Assembly: GCF_016863515.1 (NCBI RefSeq)
Contig: NZ_BOPA01000024.1
Location: forward strand, 1 to 64,000
DNA length: 64,000 nt
Direction: 5' to 3'
Source of the DNA: Micromonospora gifhornensis
GTDB taxonomy: Bacteria; Actinomycetota; Actinomycetes; Mycobacteriales; Micromonosporaceae
The position numbers and the translations under genes are program-made. Below are positions 8,955 to 17,724 of this stretch, piece after piece (positions within the stretch are counted from its first letter, which is position 1; every line of letters begins with the position of its first letter). Under the pieces are notes generated by a model. That model worked only from the letters and a program-made list of their open reading frames with translations, was not told the origin of the DNA and made no database searches.

Positions 8955-11900
8955 GTGAAGGCAACCCCTCGGTTACATTCGCTGTCGAACTCGGCACGAT
9001 GGCGGCGACGTCGCCGCTCGACCCTGTCCGGCGTCATCGCGACGGTCCTCGCCGTGACTCTGCTGCAAGCCCCGGCGTCAGCCCGGCCGGAGGACCGGTT
9101 GTCGGTCGAGCCCGAGGCTCGTCCTGTGCCGACGGTGCCGGTCACCGATGTGGCGACCACCGCGCCGGCACGAGCCACCGCGATGCGCAGCGCCAGTGCC
9201 AAACCGGCGCCGGTCTGGCCGTCGGCCGCGACGGCCGTGGCCGAACTGGACACCAGCGCCACGGTCGTCTCGGCGCGGGTCGGTGGCCTACCGGTCCGGG
9301 TCGAGCGAGCCGGGGACGGGTCGACCCCCGCGCAGCGGCTGCGCGCCCAGGGGCTGGACGCGCAGCGGGTGCGGGTGCAGACCTTGGACCGAAAGACCAC
9401 TGAGCGGGCCGGAATCCGGGGTGTGCTGATGCGTGTCGGTCAGGCCGATACCGCTGCGGCCCGAGCCGACGCCGGGCCGGCCGACCTGCGGATGACAGTC
9501 GACTACTCGTCGTTTGCCACCGCCTACGGCGCCGACTGGGCTACCCGGCTGCGGTTGGTGACCCTGCCGGAGTGCGCGCTGACCACGCCGGAGCAGCAGC
9601 GCTGTGCCGGAACGCCGCTGAAGTCGCGGAACAACCCGGTTGCCCAGACGGTGTCGGCCCAACTACCGGTAGCGGCGGCAGGCACGCTGGTGGCGGTGGC
9701 AGCAGGCGCTTCCGGGCCGGCGGGTGACTACTCGGCGACCCCGTTGCAACCGTCGTCGACCTGGTCGGTCGGAGGCAACACCGGTTCCTTCAACTGGTCG
9801 TACCCGATGCGGGTGCCGCCGGCACCGGGCGGGCTGGAGCCCGATCTGGCGTTCGGCTACTCGTCCCAGTCGGTGGACGGCCGGCACGCGGCGTCGAACA
9901 ACCAGCCGTCCTGGGTCGGCGAGGGGTTCGAGTTCTGGCCGGGCGGCTACATCGAGCGTCGGTACCGCTCGTGCGCCAAGGACACCGGAGGAAACAACAC
10001 CACCAAGACGTACGACCTGTGCTGGGAAACCGACAACGCGACGCTGCACCTCGACGGTTTCTCTGGCGAACTGCTCTACAACTCGTCCGAGCAGAGGTGG
10101 CACCTGCGTACTGACGACGGGGCGCGGATCGTTCGGCACACGGGCGCGGCCAACGGCGACGAGAACGGCCAATTCTGGACGCTCACCACCACCGACGGCA
10201 CGCAGTACCGGTTCGGCTCGAACCGGCTGCCCGGCTGGACCTCTGGTGACCCGGTGACGAACTCGGCGTGGAACGCGCCGGTGTTCGGCAACGACGTGAA
10301 CGAGCCCTGCCGGGAGCCTGCGTTCGCCGATTCCTCCTGCGAGCGCACCTGGCGGTGGAACCTTGAACACGTCGTCAACCTGAACGGCGACTCGATGTCG
10401 TTCTGGTACACGAAGGAGACGAACAAGTACGGCCGGAACAAGACCGCGAGTGACGCGGTCAGCTACGACCGTGGTGGCTACCTGAAGCGGATCGATTACG
10501 GCACCAGGGTGACCGCCGGGCGTGATTCGGCGCTGGACAACGGTGCCAGCGCTCGGGTGGTCTTCACCGAGGCGGATCGGTGCCTGAGCAACTGCACCAC
10601 CAAGGATGAGGTGCGGTGGCCGGACACCCCGTGGGACTCGGAGTGCACCGGCTCGACCTGCGTCGACAAGTTCAGCCCGACGTTCTGGTCCAGCAAGCGG
10701 TTGAGCGCGGTCACCACGCAGATTCGTAGCGGCAGTGGGTTCAGCAACGTCGAGCGATGGAGCCTGACCCACGGGTTCCCCGACCCGGGCGACGGCACCC
10801 GGGCTGGTCTCTGGCTGGAAAAGATCTCCCACGAGGGCCTGGTCGGCGGCAGCACCACGCTGCCCGACGTTGAACTCACCGGCATCCAGTTGGCGAACCG
10901 GGTCGACACCATCGACTTCGCCGCGGCGATGAACTGGTGGCGCGTCGCCCGGATCCGCAACGAGACCGGCGGAACGATCAACATCACCTACTCCGGGGAG
11001 GACTGCGTCGCCGGCAGCACCCCGACCGCGCAAACGAACACCAGACGGTGCTATCCGGTGCGGTGGACCCCGGAGGGTTACCAGTCGGCGGTGACCGACT
11101 GGTTCCACAAGTACGTCGTCACCACGATCTACGAGATCGACCACACCGGCGGGTCGCCGCCGTTCGGCAGCCCACGGAAGGCCTACTCGTACAGCTACCT
11201 CGACGGTGCCGCCTGGCGTTACACGGATGACGACGGGCTCGTCGACAAGGACGAGAAGACCTGGTCGGTGTTCCGTGGTTACGGGCGGGTCGGGGTGACC
11301 GTCGGTGACGCTGGTGAACAGAGCTACACCGAAACTCGCTACTTCCGGGGCATGCACGGCGATCGTGCAGGACCCTCCGGCGGCACGAAGAGCGCCAGCC
11401 TGGACGGCATCACCGATCAGGACTGGTTCGCCGGCATGGCCCGCGAGGTCACGGTCCGTAACGGACCGACTGGAGCGGTGGTCTCCCGCGAGGTCAGCGA
11501 TCCCTGGGCGTCGGGCCCGACCGCCTCTCGGACGGCCAACGGTGACACGGTGACCGCCCGCTTCGTGCGGGTCGGGACCGCCCGCAGCTACGTCGCGCTC
11601 GACGGCGGTCGGGGCGAGCGGGTTACCCGGACCACCACCAGCTTTGACAGCCTGGGCATGCCAACGCAGGTGGATGACTTCGGTGTGGAGGGCACCACTG
11701 GCGACGAGCGGTGCACCAAAACCGATTACATCCGCCGCGACACCAAGTGGCTGATGGATCGGGTCCAGCGGACTCGGGACTTCGCGGTGTCCTGCTCGGC
11801 CAGCAACGGCACCCTGACAGAGGCCGATGTCATCGGAGAGACCCGACTCTCCTACGACGACGCGGCATACGGGACGCTACCGGCGAACAACAACGACGTT

Positions 11901-14900
11901 CGTGGTCTGCCGACTCGTACCGAGGTGATGGCGGCGTGGAATGCCGGTGCACCGAGCTTCGTCACCAAGGAACGGACCGCGTACGACAGCCACGGCCGAC
12001 CCACGTCGAGCTGGGACGCGATGAACTTCCTGACCACCACCACCTACACGCCGGCGCTCGGTGGGCCGACCACCCAGGTGGTCGTCAAGAATCCGCGAAA
12101 CCACGAGACCAGGACGACCCTCATTGCGGCGTGGGGATCTGAGAGCAGCATTCTCGACCCGAACGAGAAACGGACCGAGCTGGCGTACGACGCACTCGGC
12201 CGACTCACTTCGGTCTGGCTGCCCAACCGGAGCAGAGCCACTGAGTCGGCGAACATGACCTTCGGATATACGGTCCGCAACAACGCGCCCACCGCCGTAC
12301 GTACCTCGAAGCTGAACGCCGAGGGCAACTACGTCAGCTCGTACGAACTGTTCGACGGTCTGTTGCGAACGCGGCAGACGCAGGCACCGTCTCCCGCGGG
12401 CGGTCGGTTGATCACCGAGACGTTCTACGACACCGCTGGGCGAAAGGTACGTGAGTACGACAAGTACCATGCCAGCGGTACCCCCGGCACGACGTTGGCC
12501 ACCGCTGTGGACGGCGCGCACATCCACACCCAGAACCGTATCGAGTACGACGGTGCGGGCCGACCGACCGCGGTGATTTTCCAGCCGTACAACGCCGAGC
12601 GGTGGCGCACCTCCATCCAGTACGGAGGAGACCGGGAGGACGTGACACCGCCGACCGGCGGTACCGCGACCTCGACGATCACCGACGCCCGGGGCAACCG
12701 AGTGGAGCAGCGTCGGTACCACGGCGCGGCCCCGACCCCATGGACGAGTGGCTCCTGGGACACCACCACCTACACCTACAACCGCAAGAACCAGCTGACC
12801 GAGCTCACCGACGCTGCCGGCAACTCCTGGACCTACACCTTCGACATCCGAGGCAGGCAGATCCAGGTCGACGATCCGGACAGCGGAACCAGCACCTTCA
12901 CCTACGACAACGCCGACCGGATGACCAGCAGCACCGATGGTCGGAACCGAAAGCTGGCCTACCGGTACGACCAACTCGGCCGGAAGATCGGGGTGTACGA
13001 GAACAGCACCAGCGGAGTGCTCCGGGCCGAGTGGCAGTACGACACGCTGGCCAAGGGCCTCCTGACCCGGAGTATCCGGGAGGTCGACGGTCTCGCCTAC
13101 CAGGTCGAGTACCTCGGCTACACCGACTTCTACCGGGAGACCGGCGTCAAGTACGACATCCCGACCACCGAGCCGGGAATCGGCGGTGCGTACCTCTACG
13201 AGAAGACCTGGAACCTCGACGGCAGCCTGAGCGCCGTCACGCTGCCCAACACCAACAGTGACCTGCCGGCGGAGACCCTGCGCTACGGATACGACGCACT
13301 CGGCCAGCCCAAGACGCTCAGCCGAGTGTCGGGAAGCACGACCAGCAACTACGTGCCGGACACCGACTACAACGCGCTGGGGCAGGTCGAGAACATCGAA
13401 CTGTTCACCGGCAGCGGTGCTCGGGTCTGGCAGGGATTCGACCGGGAACTGGAGACCGGACGGATCACCGACTTTGTGACCAGCCGCGACGCCATCAATC
13501 CGGACGTGCTGGCTGACCTGAAGTACAGCTACGACGACGCCGGGAACATCACCCGGATCGCGGATCAAGCGCCAGACCCCGTCGACGACACCCAGTGCTT
13601 CGCCTACGACCATCTGCGCCAGCTGACCCAGGCGTGGACGCCGGCCTCCGGCGACTGCGCCGCCCCCCGCTCGGTGAATGCCCTGGGCGGCCCGGCGCCG
13701 TACTGGCACTCCTGGACGATCAACGCCATCGGCAACCGGACCAGCCAGACCGTCCACACCGGCTCCGGTGACCAGGTCACCACCTACACCTATCCGAGTG
13801 CCGGCGCGGCACGCCCGCACGCCCTGACCGCCACCGCCGGGGCTCAAGTCGGTTCCTACACCTACGACAACTCGGGCAACACCCTGACCCGGCCCACCGC
13901 GACCGCCGGTACCCAGACCCTGACCTGGGACCATGAAGGCCGCTTGGAGTCGACCACCGATTCCACCGGCGTCACCAGCTACCTCTACGACGCCGACGGC
14001 AACCGGCTCATCCGCCGCGACCCCACCGGCACCACCCTCTACCTACCCGGCCAGGAGATCCGCCACAACACCACCACCAACCAGAGCTCCTGCACCCGCT
14101 ACTACACACACGCCGGTAAAACGGTCGCCTCCCGCTCGGCCGCCGGCCTGACCTGGCTGGTCGAGGACCACCAGCGCACCGCGCAGGTGGCGGTGGACGC
14201 CGCCACCGGTACGGCCACCACCCGCAGGCAGACGCCTTACGGGACGGTCCGCGGCAGCGCGCCTGGATGGCCGAACGACAAGGGCTTCGTCGGCGGCACG
14301 GTGGAGAACACCGGACTCGTGTTCATCGGCGTCCGAGCGTACGACCCGACGACTGGCCGGTTCATCAGCATCGACCCGCTCCAGGACCACGATGACCCAC
14401 TCCAGTGGCACGGCTACGCCTACGCCAACAACTCGCCGATCACCTTCAGTGACCCGGACGGCCTCAAGCCCCTCATCACCGACAGCGTCCAAGGCGACGA
14501 GAAGCACTACCGCGAGACCGGCGAGAAGGTCGTCTACCAGAATGGGAAGTGGACGTCGAACAAGCCCGTCTCGGGTAAGAGCGGCGGGGGTGGAAAGCCC
14601 GACATCTTCCGCTGTGACAAGCAGACCACCTGCCACATCCGTGGCCAAGACAAAGACACCAAGAACGTCGTCTACGAGTGCAACTCGCCAGGATCATGCA
14701 TCATCGAAAACCGCGGACGCGGCAGTGGGGCGGTATACAACTGCAATGTGCCCGGTGCGTGCAAGGTTGACGCTGACTGTCGAAATGGCCAGAAATCGTG
14801 CTCCGTCGGAAACTCTGCTGTGGATGGCAAACTGGCGTGTCGCGTCAAGGACTCCTGCATTTACTACATCTGGAAGCATTCACCAGCAGCACCCGGCAAG

Positions 14901-15173
14901 GATGCGCAAGAGTTTCACGCCGTTAAGGATTTCTTTATGATGCCGGCGGCGTACGCTTCGTCGGGCACTGCGGGGGGAGCCGCAATTGGCTGCGCTGCCG
15001 GTTTGTTGGGTGCGGGAGTTGCGTGTCCGGTGCTGGCCGCAAAGGGTGCTCTGATCGGTGGCGTGATTGGTTTTGAGGTTGGGCTCTACTACTACTACGA
15101 AGCCTATTTCGAGTCGAAGAAGCCCAAGCCGATTTGGATGGTCCCCGAGCGTGTTGAGTTGGCGCGAGAATGA
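8955..15173 (+). CDS. Secreted RHS polymorphic toxin with Cys-rich, glycine-zipper tip
   Basis: About 2072 residues. A basic signal peptide (RRRRR, then a hydrophobic core ending ASA) leads into a linker and a SpvB/RHS-shell start near 276 (GSFNWSYPMRVPPAPGG). Many YD-repeats follow (for example YDNADRMTSSTDG and YDQLGRKIGV). The RHS-associated core is at about 1795-1836 (YDPTTGRFISIDPLQDHDDP, ending FSDPDGL). The 236-residue tip after DGL is unrelated to the shell. Five C-x(5-6)-C pairs lie at about 1885-1972 (CDKQTTC, CNSPGSC, CNVPGAC, CRNGQKSC, CRVKDSC), then a Gly/Ala-rich hydrophobic segment at about 1993-2045. RHS shells encapsulate C-terminal toxins; a membrane-acting toxin is my inference. 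Less GC-rich codons near the 3' end suggest an exchanged tip. Confidence 0.85.
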   Translation: MKATPRLHSLSNSARWRRRRRSTLSGVIATVLAVTLLQAPASARPEDRLSVEPEARPVPTVPVTDVATTAPARATAMRSASAKPAPVWPSAATAVAELDTSATVVSARVGGLPVRVERAGDGSTPAQRLRAQGLDAQRVRVQTLDRKTTERAGIRGVLMRVGQADTAAARADAGPADLRMTVDYSSFATAYGADWATRLRLVTLPECALTTPEQQRCAGTPLKSRNNPVAQTVSAQLPVAAAGTLVAVAAGASGPAGDYSATPLQPSSTWSVGGNTGSFNWSYPMRVPPAPGGLEPDLAFGYSSQSVDGRHAASNNQPSWVGEGFEFWPGGYIERRYRSCAKDTGGNNTTKTYDLCWETDNATLHLDGFSGELLYNSSEQRWHLRTDDGARIVRHTGAANGDENGQFWTLTTTDGTQYRFGSNRLPGWTSGDPVTNSAWNAPVFGNDVNEPCREPAFADSSCERTWRWNLEHVVNLNGDSMSFWYTKETNKYGRNKTASDAVSYDRGGYLKRIDYGTRVTAGRDSALDNGASARVVFTEADRCLSNCTTKDEVRWPDTPWDSECTGSTCVDKFSPTFWSSKRLSAVTTQIRSGSGFSNVERWSLTHGFPDPGDGTRAGLWLEKISHEGLVGGSTTLPDVELTGIQLANRVDTIDFAAAMNWWRVARIRNETGGTINITYSGEDCVAGSTPTAQTNTRRCYPVRWTPEGYQSAVTDWFHKYVVTTIYEIDHTGGSPPFGSPRKAYSYSYLDGAAWRYTDDDGLVDKDEKTWSVFRGYGRVGVTVGDAGEQSYTETRYFRGMHGDRAGPSGGTKSASLDGITDQDWFAGMAREVTVRNGPTGAVVSREVSDPWASGPTASRTANGDTVTARFVRVGTARSYVALDGGRGERVTRTTTSFDSLGMPTQVDDFGVEGTTGDERCTKTDYIRRDTKWLMDRVQRTRDFAVSCSASNGTLTEADVIGETRLSYDDAAYGTLPANNNDVRGLPTRTEVMAAWNAGAPSFVTKERTAYDSHGRPTSSWDAMNFLTTTTYTPALGGPTTQVVVKNPRNHETRTTLIAAWGSESSILDPNEKRTELAYDALGRLTSVWLPNRSRATESANMTFGYTVRNNAPTAVRTSKLNAEGNYVSSYELFDGLLRTRQTQAPSPAGGRLITETFYDTAGRKVREYDKYHASGTPGTTLATAVDGAHIHTQNRIEYDGAGRPTAVIFQPYNAERWRTSIQYGGDREDVTPPTGGTATSTITDARGNRVEQRRYHGAAPTPWTSGSWDTTTYTYNRKNQLTELTDAAGNSWTYTFDIRGRQIQVDDPDSGTSTFTYDNADRMTSSTDGRNRKLAYRYDQLGRKIGVYENSTSGVLRAEWQYDTLAKGLLTRSIREVDGLAYQVEYLGYTDFYRETGVKYDIPTTEPGIGGAYLYEKTWNLDGSLSAVTLPNTNSDLPAETLRYGYDALGQPKTLSRVSGSTTSNYVPDTDYNALGQVENIELFTGSGARVWQGFDRELETGRITDFVTSRDAINPDVLADLKYSYDDAGNITRIADQAPDPVDDTQCFAYDHLRQLTQAWTPASGDCAAPRSVNALGGPAPYWHSWTINAIGNRTSQTVHTGSGDQVTTYTYPSAGAARPHALTATAGAQVGSYTYDNSGNTLTRPTATAGTQTLTWDHEGRLESTTDSTGVTSYLYDADGNRLIRRDPTGTTLYLPGQEIRHNTTTNQSSCTRYYTHAGKTVASRSAAGLTWLVEDHQRTAQVAVDAATGTATTRRQTPYGTVRGSAPGWPNDKGFVGGTVENTGLVFIGVRAYDPTTGRFISIDPLQDHDDPLQWHGYAYANNSPITFSDPDGLKPLITDSVQGDEKHYRETGEKVVYQNGKWTSNKPVSGKSGGGGKPDIFRCDKQTTCHIRGQDKDTKNVVYECNSPGSCIIENRGRGSGAVYNCNVPGACKVDADCRNGQKSCSVGNSAVDGKLACRVKDSCIYYIWKHSPAAPGKDAQEFHAVKDFFMMPAAYASSGTAGGAAIGCAAGLLGAGVACPVLAAKGALIGGVIGFEVGLYYYYEAYFESKKPKPIWMVPERVELARE

Positions 15174-15204
15174 GCGTGCGGCAAGAAAGGGGGCCGATGC
15201 GAAG

Positions 15205-15471
15205 GTGTACACTCCTAAGATGAGGACATGGCGTCGCTTGGTGGTAGCGATTGCTAGTGGCGTGGCAGGAGGACTGCTGTTCGTGTGGCTTGTCCCCGAC
15301 CGAGGTCACTCAGTGGCAACCTTCTTAGTCTGGTTGGTCGTCTGGACTCCCTCGTTCTACTGGTTCGGGCTCCGTCCAACTATGGGTAACGAGGGGCAGC
15401 CAAAGGTCAACCGCCCCGCGCCTCCCAGGGCAGAGGGGAGCGGTGACTCGCGAAAGCCACAGTCCTCGTGA
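15205..15471 (+). CDS. Small two-helix membrane protein, candidate immunity protein
   Basis: 88 residues from GTG 15205, or 83 from ATG 15220. GTG is preferred because AAAGGGGG lies about 11 bases upstream. Two hydrophobic segments, VVAIASGVAGGLLFVWLV and VATFLVWLVVWTPSFYWFGL, form a helical hairpin, followed by a hydrophilic Pro-rich tail. The gene begins 31 bases after the RHS stop. Immunity genes normally follow the toxin gene directly, and a membrane immunity protein would fit a membrane-acting tip. No sequence family was recognised, so the function is inferred from position and topology. Confidence 0.5.
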   Translation: MYTPKMRTWRRLVVAIASGVAGGLLFVWLVPDRGHSVATFLVWLVVWTPSFYWFGLRPTMGNEGQPKVNRPAPPRAEGSGDSRKPQSS

Positions 15472-15537
15472 AGGAAGTGACGTGGACCATCGGTTCACCG
15501 AAGAGCGCCTTCGTGAGCGATTCGAAGGCGATCATCG

Positions 15538-16263
15538 ATGCGCCGCAGCGCTGGTAAACCACTGACCGCCCTGGCGGCCGTGGTGGGGCTCGTCCTCACC
15601 ACGGCCTGCGGGCCGAGCGGCGAAACCTCCCCGACCGGCGGCCGGGAGCGGCCGGCCACCACGTCGACCGACCCGCACAGCACCGACCCGGCGGTAACCG
15701 GCGTGCAGCCACTCTATGATCTGAGCCCCGAACTCGAGGATCAGATCGGCACAGTGCTGATCGGTTCGGCCCTGGGTATCGACGGCGTTGCGGAGGTGCC
15801 GCTCCAGTCGCCATACATGGACGACCTCCTCTCCGGGGCGTGCGGTACCGAGCCGGGAAACGGCGTATACCTGAGTGCTTTCGGGCAGCGCCGTGAGTGG
15901 AAGGCGCCGCACGTTCGGATCCAGCAGTTCGCTGGCGGATGGGGGGTCAGCCCGGCGGCCGAGGCGGTTGCCCAGGTTCGTGGCCGGCTCGGGTGCGGCA
16001 CCTACCAGGATCGAGAAGGGCTGCATCGGGTTCTCGGCGAGCGGGAGCTTTCCCCCCTGAGCGGGCTCGACGACCAGCTGATGTTCTGCGAGGTGATCAA
16101 CGAGGAGGGGCCAGAGGGCCCGACCCACCTCTGCACCGTGCTGCTGGCTCGGGGTGAGATCGCCTCCAGGATCCAGACCCGGGCCGCCACCGCCGAGCGG
16201 GCCGAGCAGGTCGCCCGGGAACTGGCCGTTCCCGCAGCCAGGCGCCTCGCAGCGGTGTCGTGA
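15538..16263 (+). CDS. Predicted lipoprotein of unknown function
   Basis: 241 residues with an RRSAGK n-region, hydrophobic core and lipobox LTTAC giving lipid-modified Cys24. A Ser/Thr/Pro linker follows, then a domain with further cysteines (SGACGTE, GRLGCGT, LMFCEV, THLCTV) that could form disulfides outside the membrane. The C-terminal helix is Ala/Arg-rich. It vaguely resembles DUF3558-type or PknH-sensor-type lipoproteins of actinomycetes, but no motif settles this. It lies 66 bases after the putative immunity gene and may belong to that transcript. It could be accessory to the toxin locus or unrelated. Confidence 0.6.
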   Translation: MRRSAGKPLTALAAVVGLVLTTACGPSGETSPTGGRERPATTSTDPHSTDPAVTGVQPLYDLSPELEDQIGTVLIGSALGIDGVAEVPLQSPYMDDLLSGACGTEPGNGVYLSAFGQRREWKAPHVRIQQFAGGWGVSPAAEAVAQVRGRLGCGTYQDREGLHRVLGERELSPLSGLDDQLMFCEVINEEGPEGPTHLCTVLLARGEIASRIQTRAATAERAEQVARELAVPAARRLAAVS

Positions 16264-16287
16264 GGTAGACAACCGTGATGGGTTCCG

Positions 16288-16322
16288 TGGCGTCCGCTGG
16301 TTGAGTCGACCAGCGGACGCCA
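16288..16322. terminator. Bidirectional hairpin between convergent genes
   Basis: A 13-bp perfect stem, 16288-16300 (TGGCGTCCGCTGG) with 16310-16322, and a nine-base loop. It lies between the lipoprotein gene and the convergent signal-peptidase-like gene and can serve both. Confidence 0.6.
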
Positions 16323-16370
16323 CTGAACGGGGGACCCGAGCCGCTGTGCCCACGCGGCGGCGCGCAGGCG

Positions 16371-17111
16371 TCAGTCAGGCTCGGAGACCTGTGCGGGCGG
16401 GATCGGCCCGGGCGGGTCGACATTGTCGCGATCGCCAGGTCCGTCGCGGTGTGGAGCGCCGGGGACAGGTCGGTCCTGGCCGTCGTTGCCGCGGATGCGT
16501 ACCGCCACACCGGTGACCGCGTCGAGCGGTTCCGGCCCGACGGCTCGCGAGTCGTACGACACCGGGCGGTTGTCGCCGACCACGAACACCCGGCCCGGCG
16601 GTACGTCGACGGTGGGGAACGGATCGGTGGGGCCGGCGACGTACGGCTCGGTGAGCGCGGCACCGTTGACAAGTAGTGCCGGGCAGCGACCGTCGGGGCC
16701 GGCCGGGCAGCCGACCGTGTCGCCGGGGAGGCCGAGTACCCGCATCACTGCGTCGAAGTCCCGGCCGTTGTCGGACCGACGTAGCAGGACCACATCACCC
16801 CGGCTCGGGGAGAGGGTGCGGTCGAAGACGAGCCGGTCGCCGATGGTGACGGTGGGCGACATGGCATTACTCGGCTGGATCACGGTGAAATGGTCGGCCC
16901 GGCCGAGCAGCGTGGTCGCAGCCAGCGTGGTCAGTACGGCGAGCCCGCCGGCTGTGGCGATCGCGGTGCGCCGCAGCCGACGCCGCCGTCGGGCAAGGTT
17001 CAGCACCTGCCGGGCCAGCTCCGGCCGAGTGCTGATGGTGGCGGCCGCTGTGGCGGCCAATGCGCGCAGCTGCTCGGCGGTCTCGGCGTGCCGAGGGGGC
17101 AGGTCGGTCAT
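16371..17111 (-). CDS. Signal-peptidase-I-like membrane protein without the catalytic dyad, sigma-factor partner
   Basis: 246 residues. The first 48 are cytoplasmic and basic at the end (RRRRRLRR). A single transmembrane helix spans about 49-69, then an S26 signal-peptidase-I-like domain. The fold motifs are kept: GDRLVFDR (91-98), RGDVV, RVLGLPGD (124-131) and GDNRPVSYDSR (179-189). The catalytic serine of the SMxPT motif is Ala83 (NAMSPTV) and the general-base lysine of KRVxGxPGD is Met123 (VMRVLGLPGD). Both codons were checked. Peptidase activity is therefore not expected. The gene overlaps the upstream sigma factor gene by four bases, the usual place of an anti-sigma factor, so I infer a sensor or anti-sigma role. 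The Pro/Asp-rich tail may extend beyond the fold. Confidence 0.75.
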   Translation of the reverse strand: MTDLPPRHAETAEQLRALAATAAATISTRPELARQVLNLARRRRRLRRTAIATAGGLAVLTTLAATTLLGRADHFTVIQPSNAMSPTVTIGDRLVFDRTLSPSRGDVVLLRRSDNGRDFDAVMRVLGLPGDTVGCPAGPDGRCPALLVNGAALTEPYVAGPTDPFPTVDVPPGRVFVVGDNRPVSYDSRAVGPEPLDAVTGVAVRIRGNDGQDRPVPGAPHRDGPGDRDNVDPPGPIPPAQVSEPD

Positions 17112-17623
17112 TGGGCTGCCTTCTGAGTCGAGGGTGGGGCGGACCTCATCCGGGTCCGAATCTTGTCCAGGCCGCGGGCAAGGTTGCTCTTGACCGTGCC
17201 GACCGAGCAGCCGAGCAGATCGGCGGTCTCCGCCTCGCTGCGGCCTTCGAGTACCCGGAGCACCACCGTGATCCGCTGTCGGGGCGGCAGCGCGGCGAGT
17301 AGCTCGTCGAGGTGGGCCCGAGCGGCGATCCGGTCGGCATGATCGCCGGCCGGGCAGGGCTGTTGCTGGTCTGTCTCGGCCGGCACGGGCACCAGGTGGC
17401 GACGTCGGCCGCGGTCCCGGGCGAGGTTGACAAGTGTGGTTCGAACGTACGCCTCGGGTGTGGTGGGTCGGGGTGACCAGTGTCGGGTCAGTCGCAGCAG
17501 GGCGGTTTGCAGCGCGTCCTCGGCCTCGGCGTCGTCGGGCAGCAGCAGGCGGGCGAATCGGAGCAGCCGGTCGCCGTGGGCCTTGACGAAAGCGGTGAAG
17601 TCTCGCTCATCCGAGGGTGTCAC
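17108..17623 (-). CDS. SigE-family ECF RNA polymerase sigma factor
   Basis: 171 residues from GTG 17623. Region 2 is at about 8-75 (FVKAHGDRLLRFARLLLPDD, then EDALQTALLRL) and region 4 at about 108-160 (LPPRQRITVVLRVLEGRSEA, then TADLLGCSVGTVKSNLARGL). This is the compact SigE-type architecture common in actinomycetes. The stop overlaps the start of the signal-peptidase-like gene (ATGA), so the two are translationally coupled and probably form a sigma/regulator pair. It is divergent from the aldo/keto reductase across about 100 bases. The regulon cannot be read from the sequence. Confidence 0.85.
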   Translation of the reverse strand: MTPSDERDFTAFVKAHGDRLLRFARLLLPDDAEAEDALQTALLRLTRHWSPRPTTPEAYVRTTLVNLARDRGRRRHLVPVPAETDQQQPCPAGDHADRIAARAHLDELLAALPPRQRITVVLRVLEGRSEAETADLLGCSVGTVKSNLARGLDKIRTRMRSAPPSTQKAAQ

Positions 17624-17724
17624 GTCCCTGAAGACGAGATCGGCCGGCGCGGGGTTGCACGTGTCGTGGACCGGTACGGAATCATCGCGGGCGGATCGAA
17701 GGTCGGGACGGTACCGTTCCAGCC

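Noticed and set aside
9663..13934. Long minus-strand frames inside the RHS gene
   Set aside because: They mirror the RHS coding phase; no recognisable motif and biased composition. The RHS repeats are certain.
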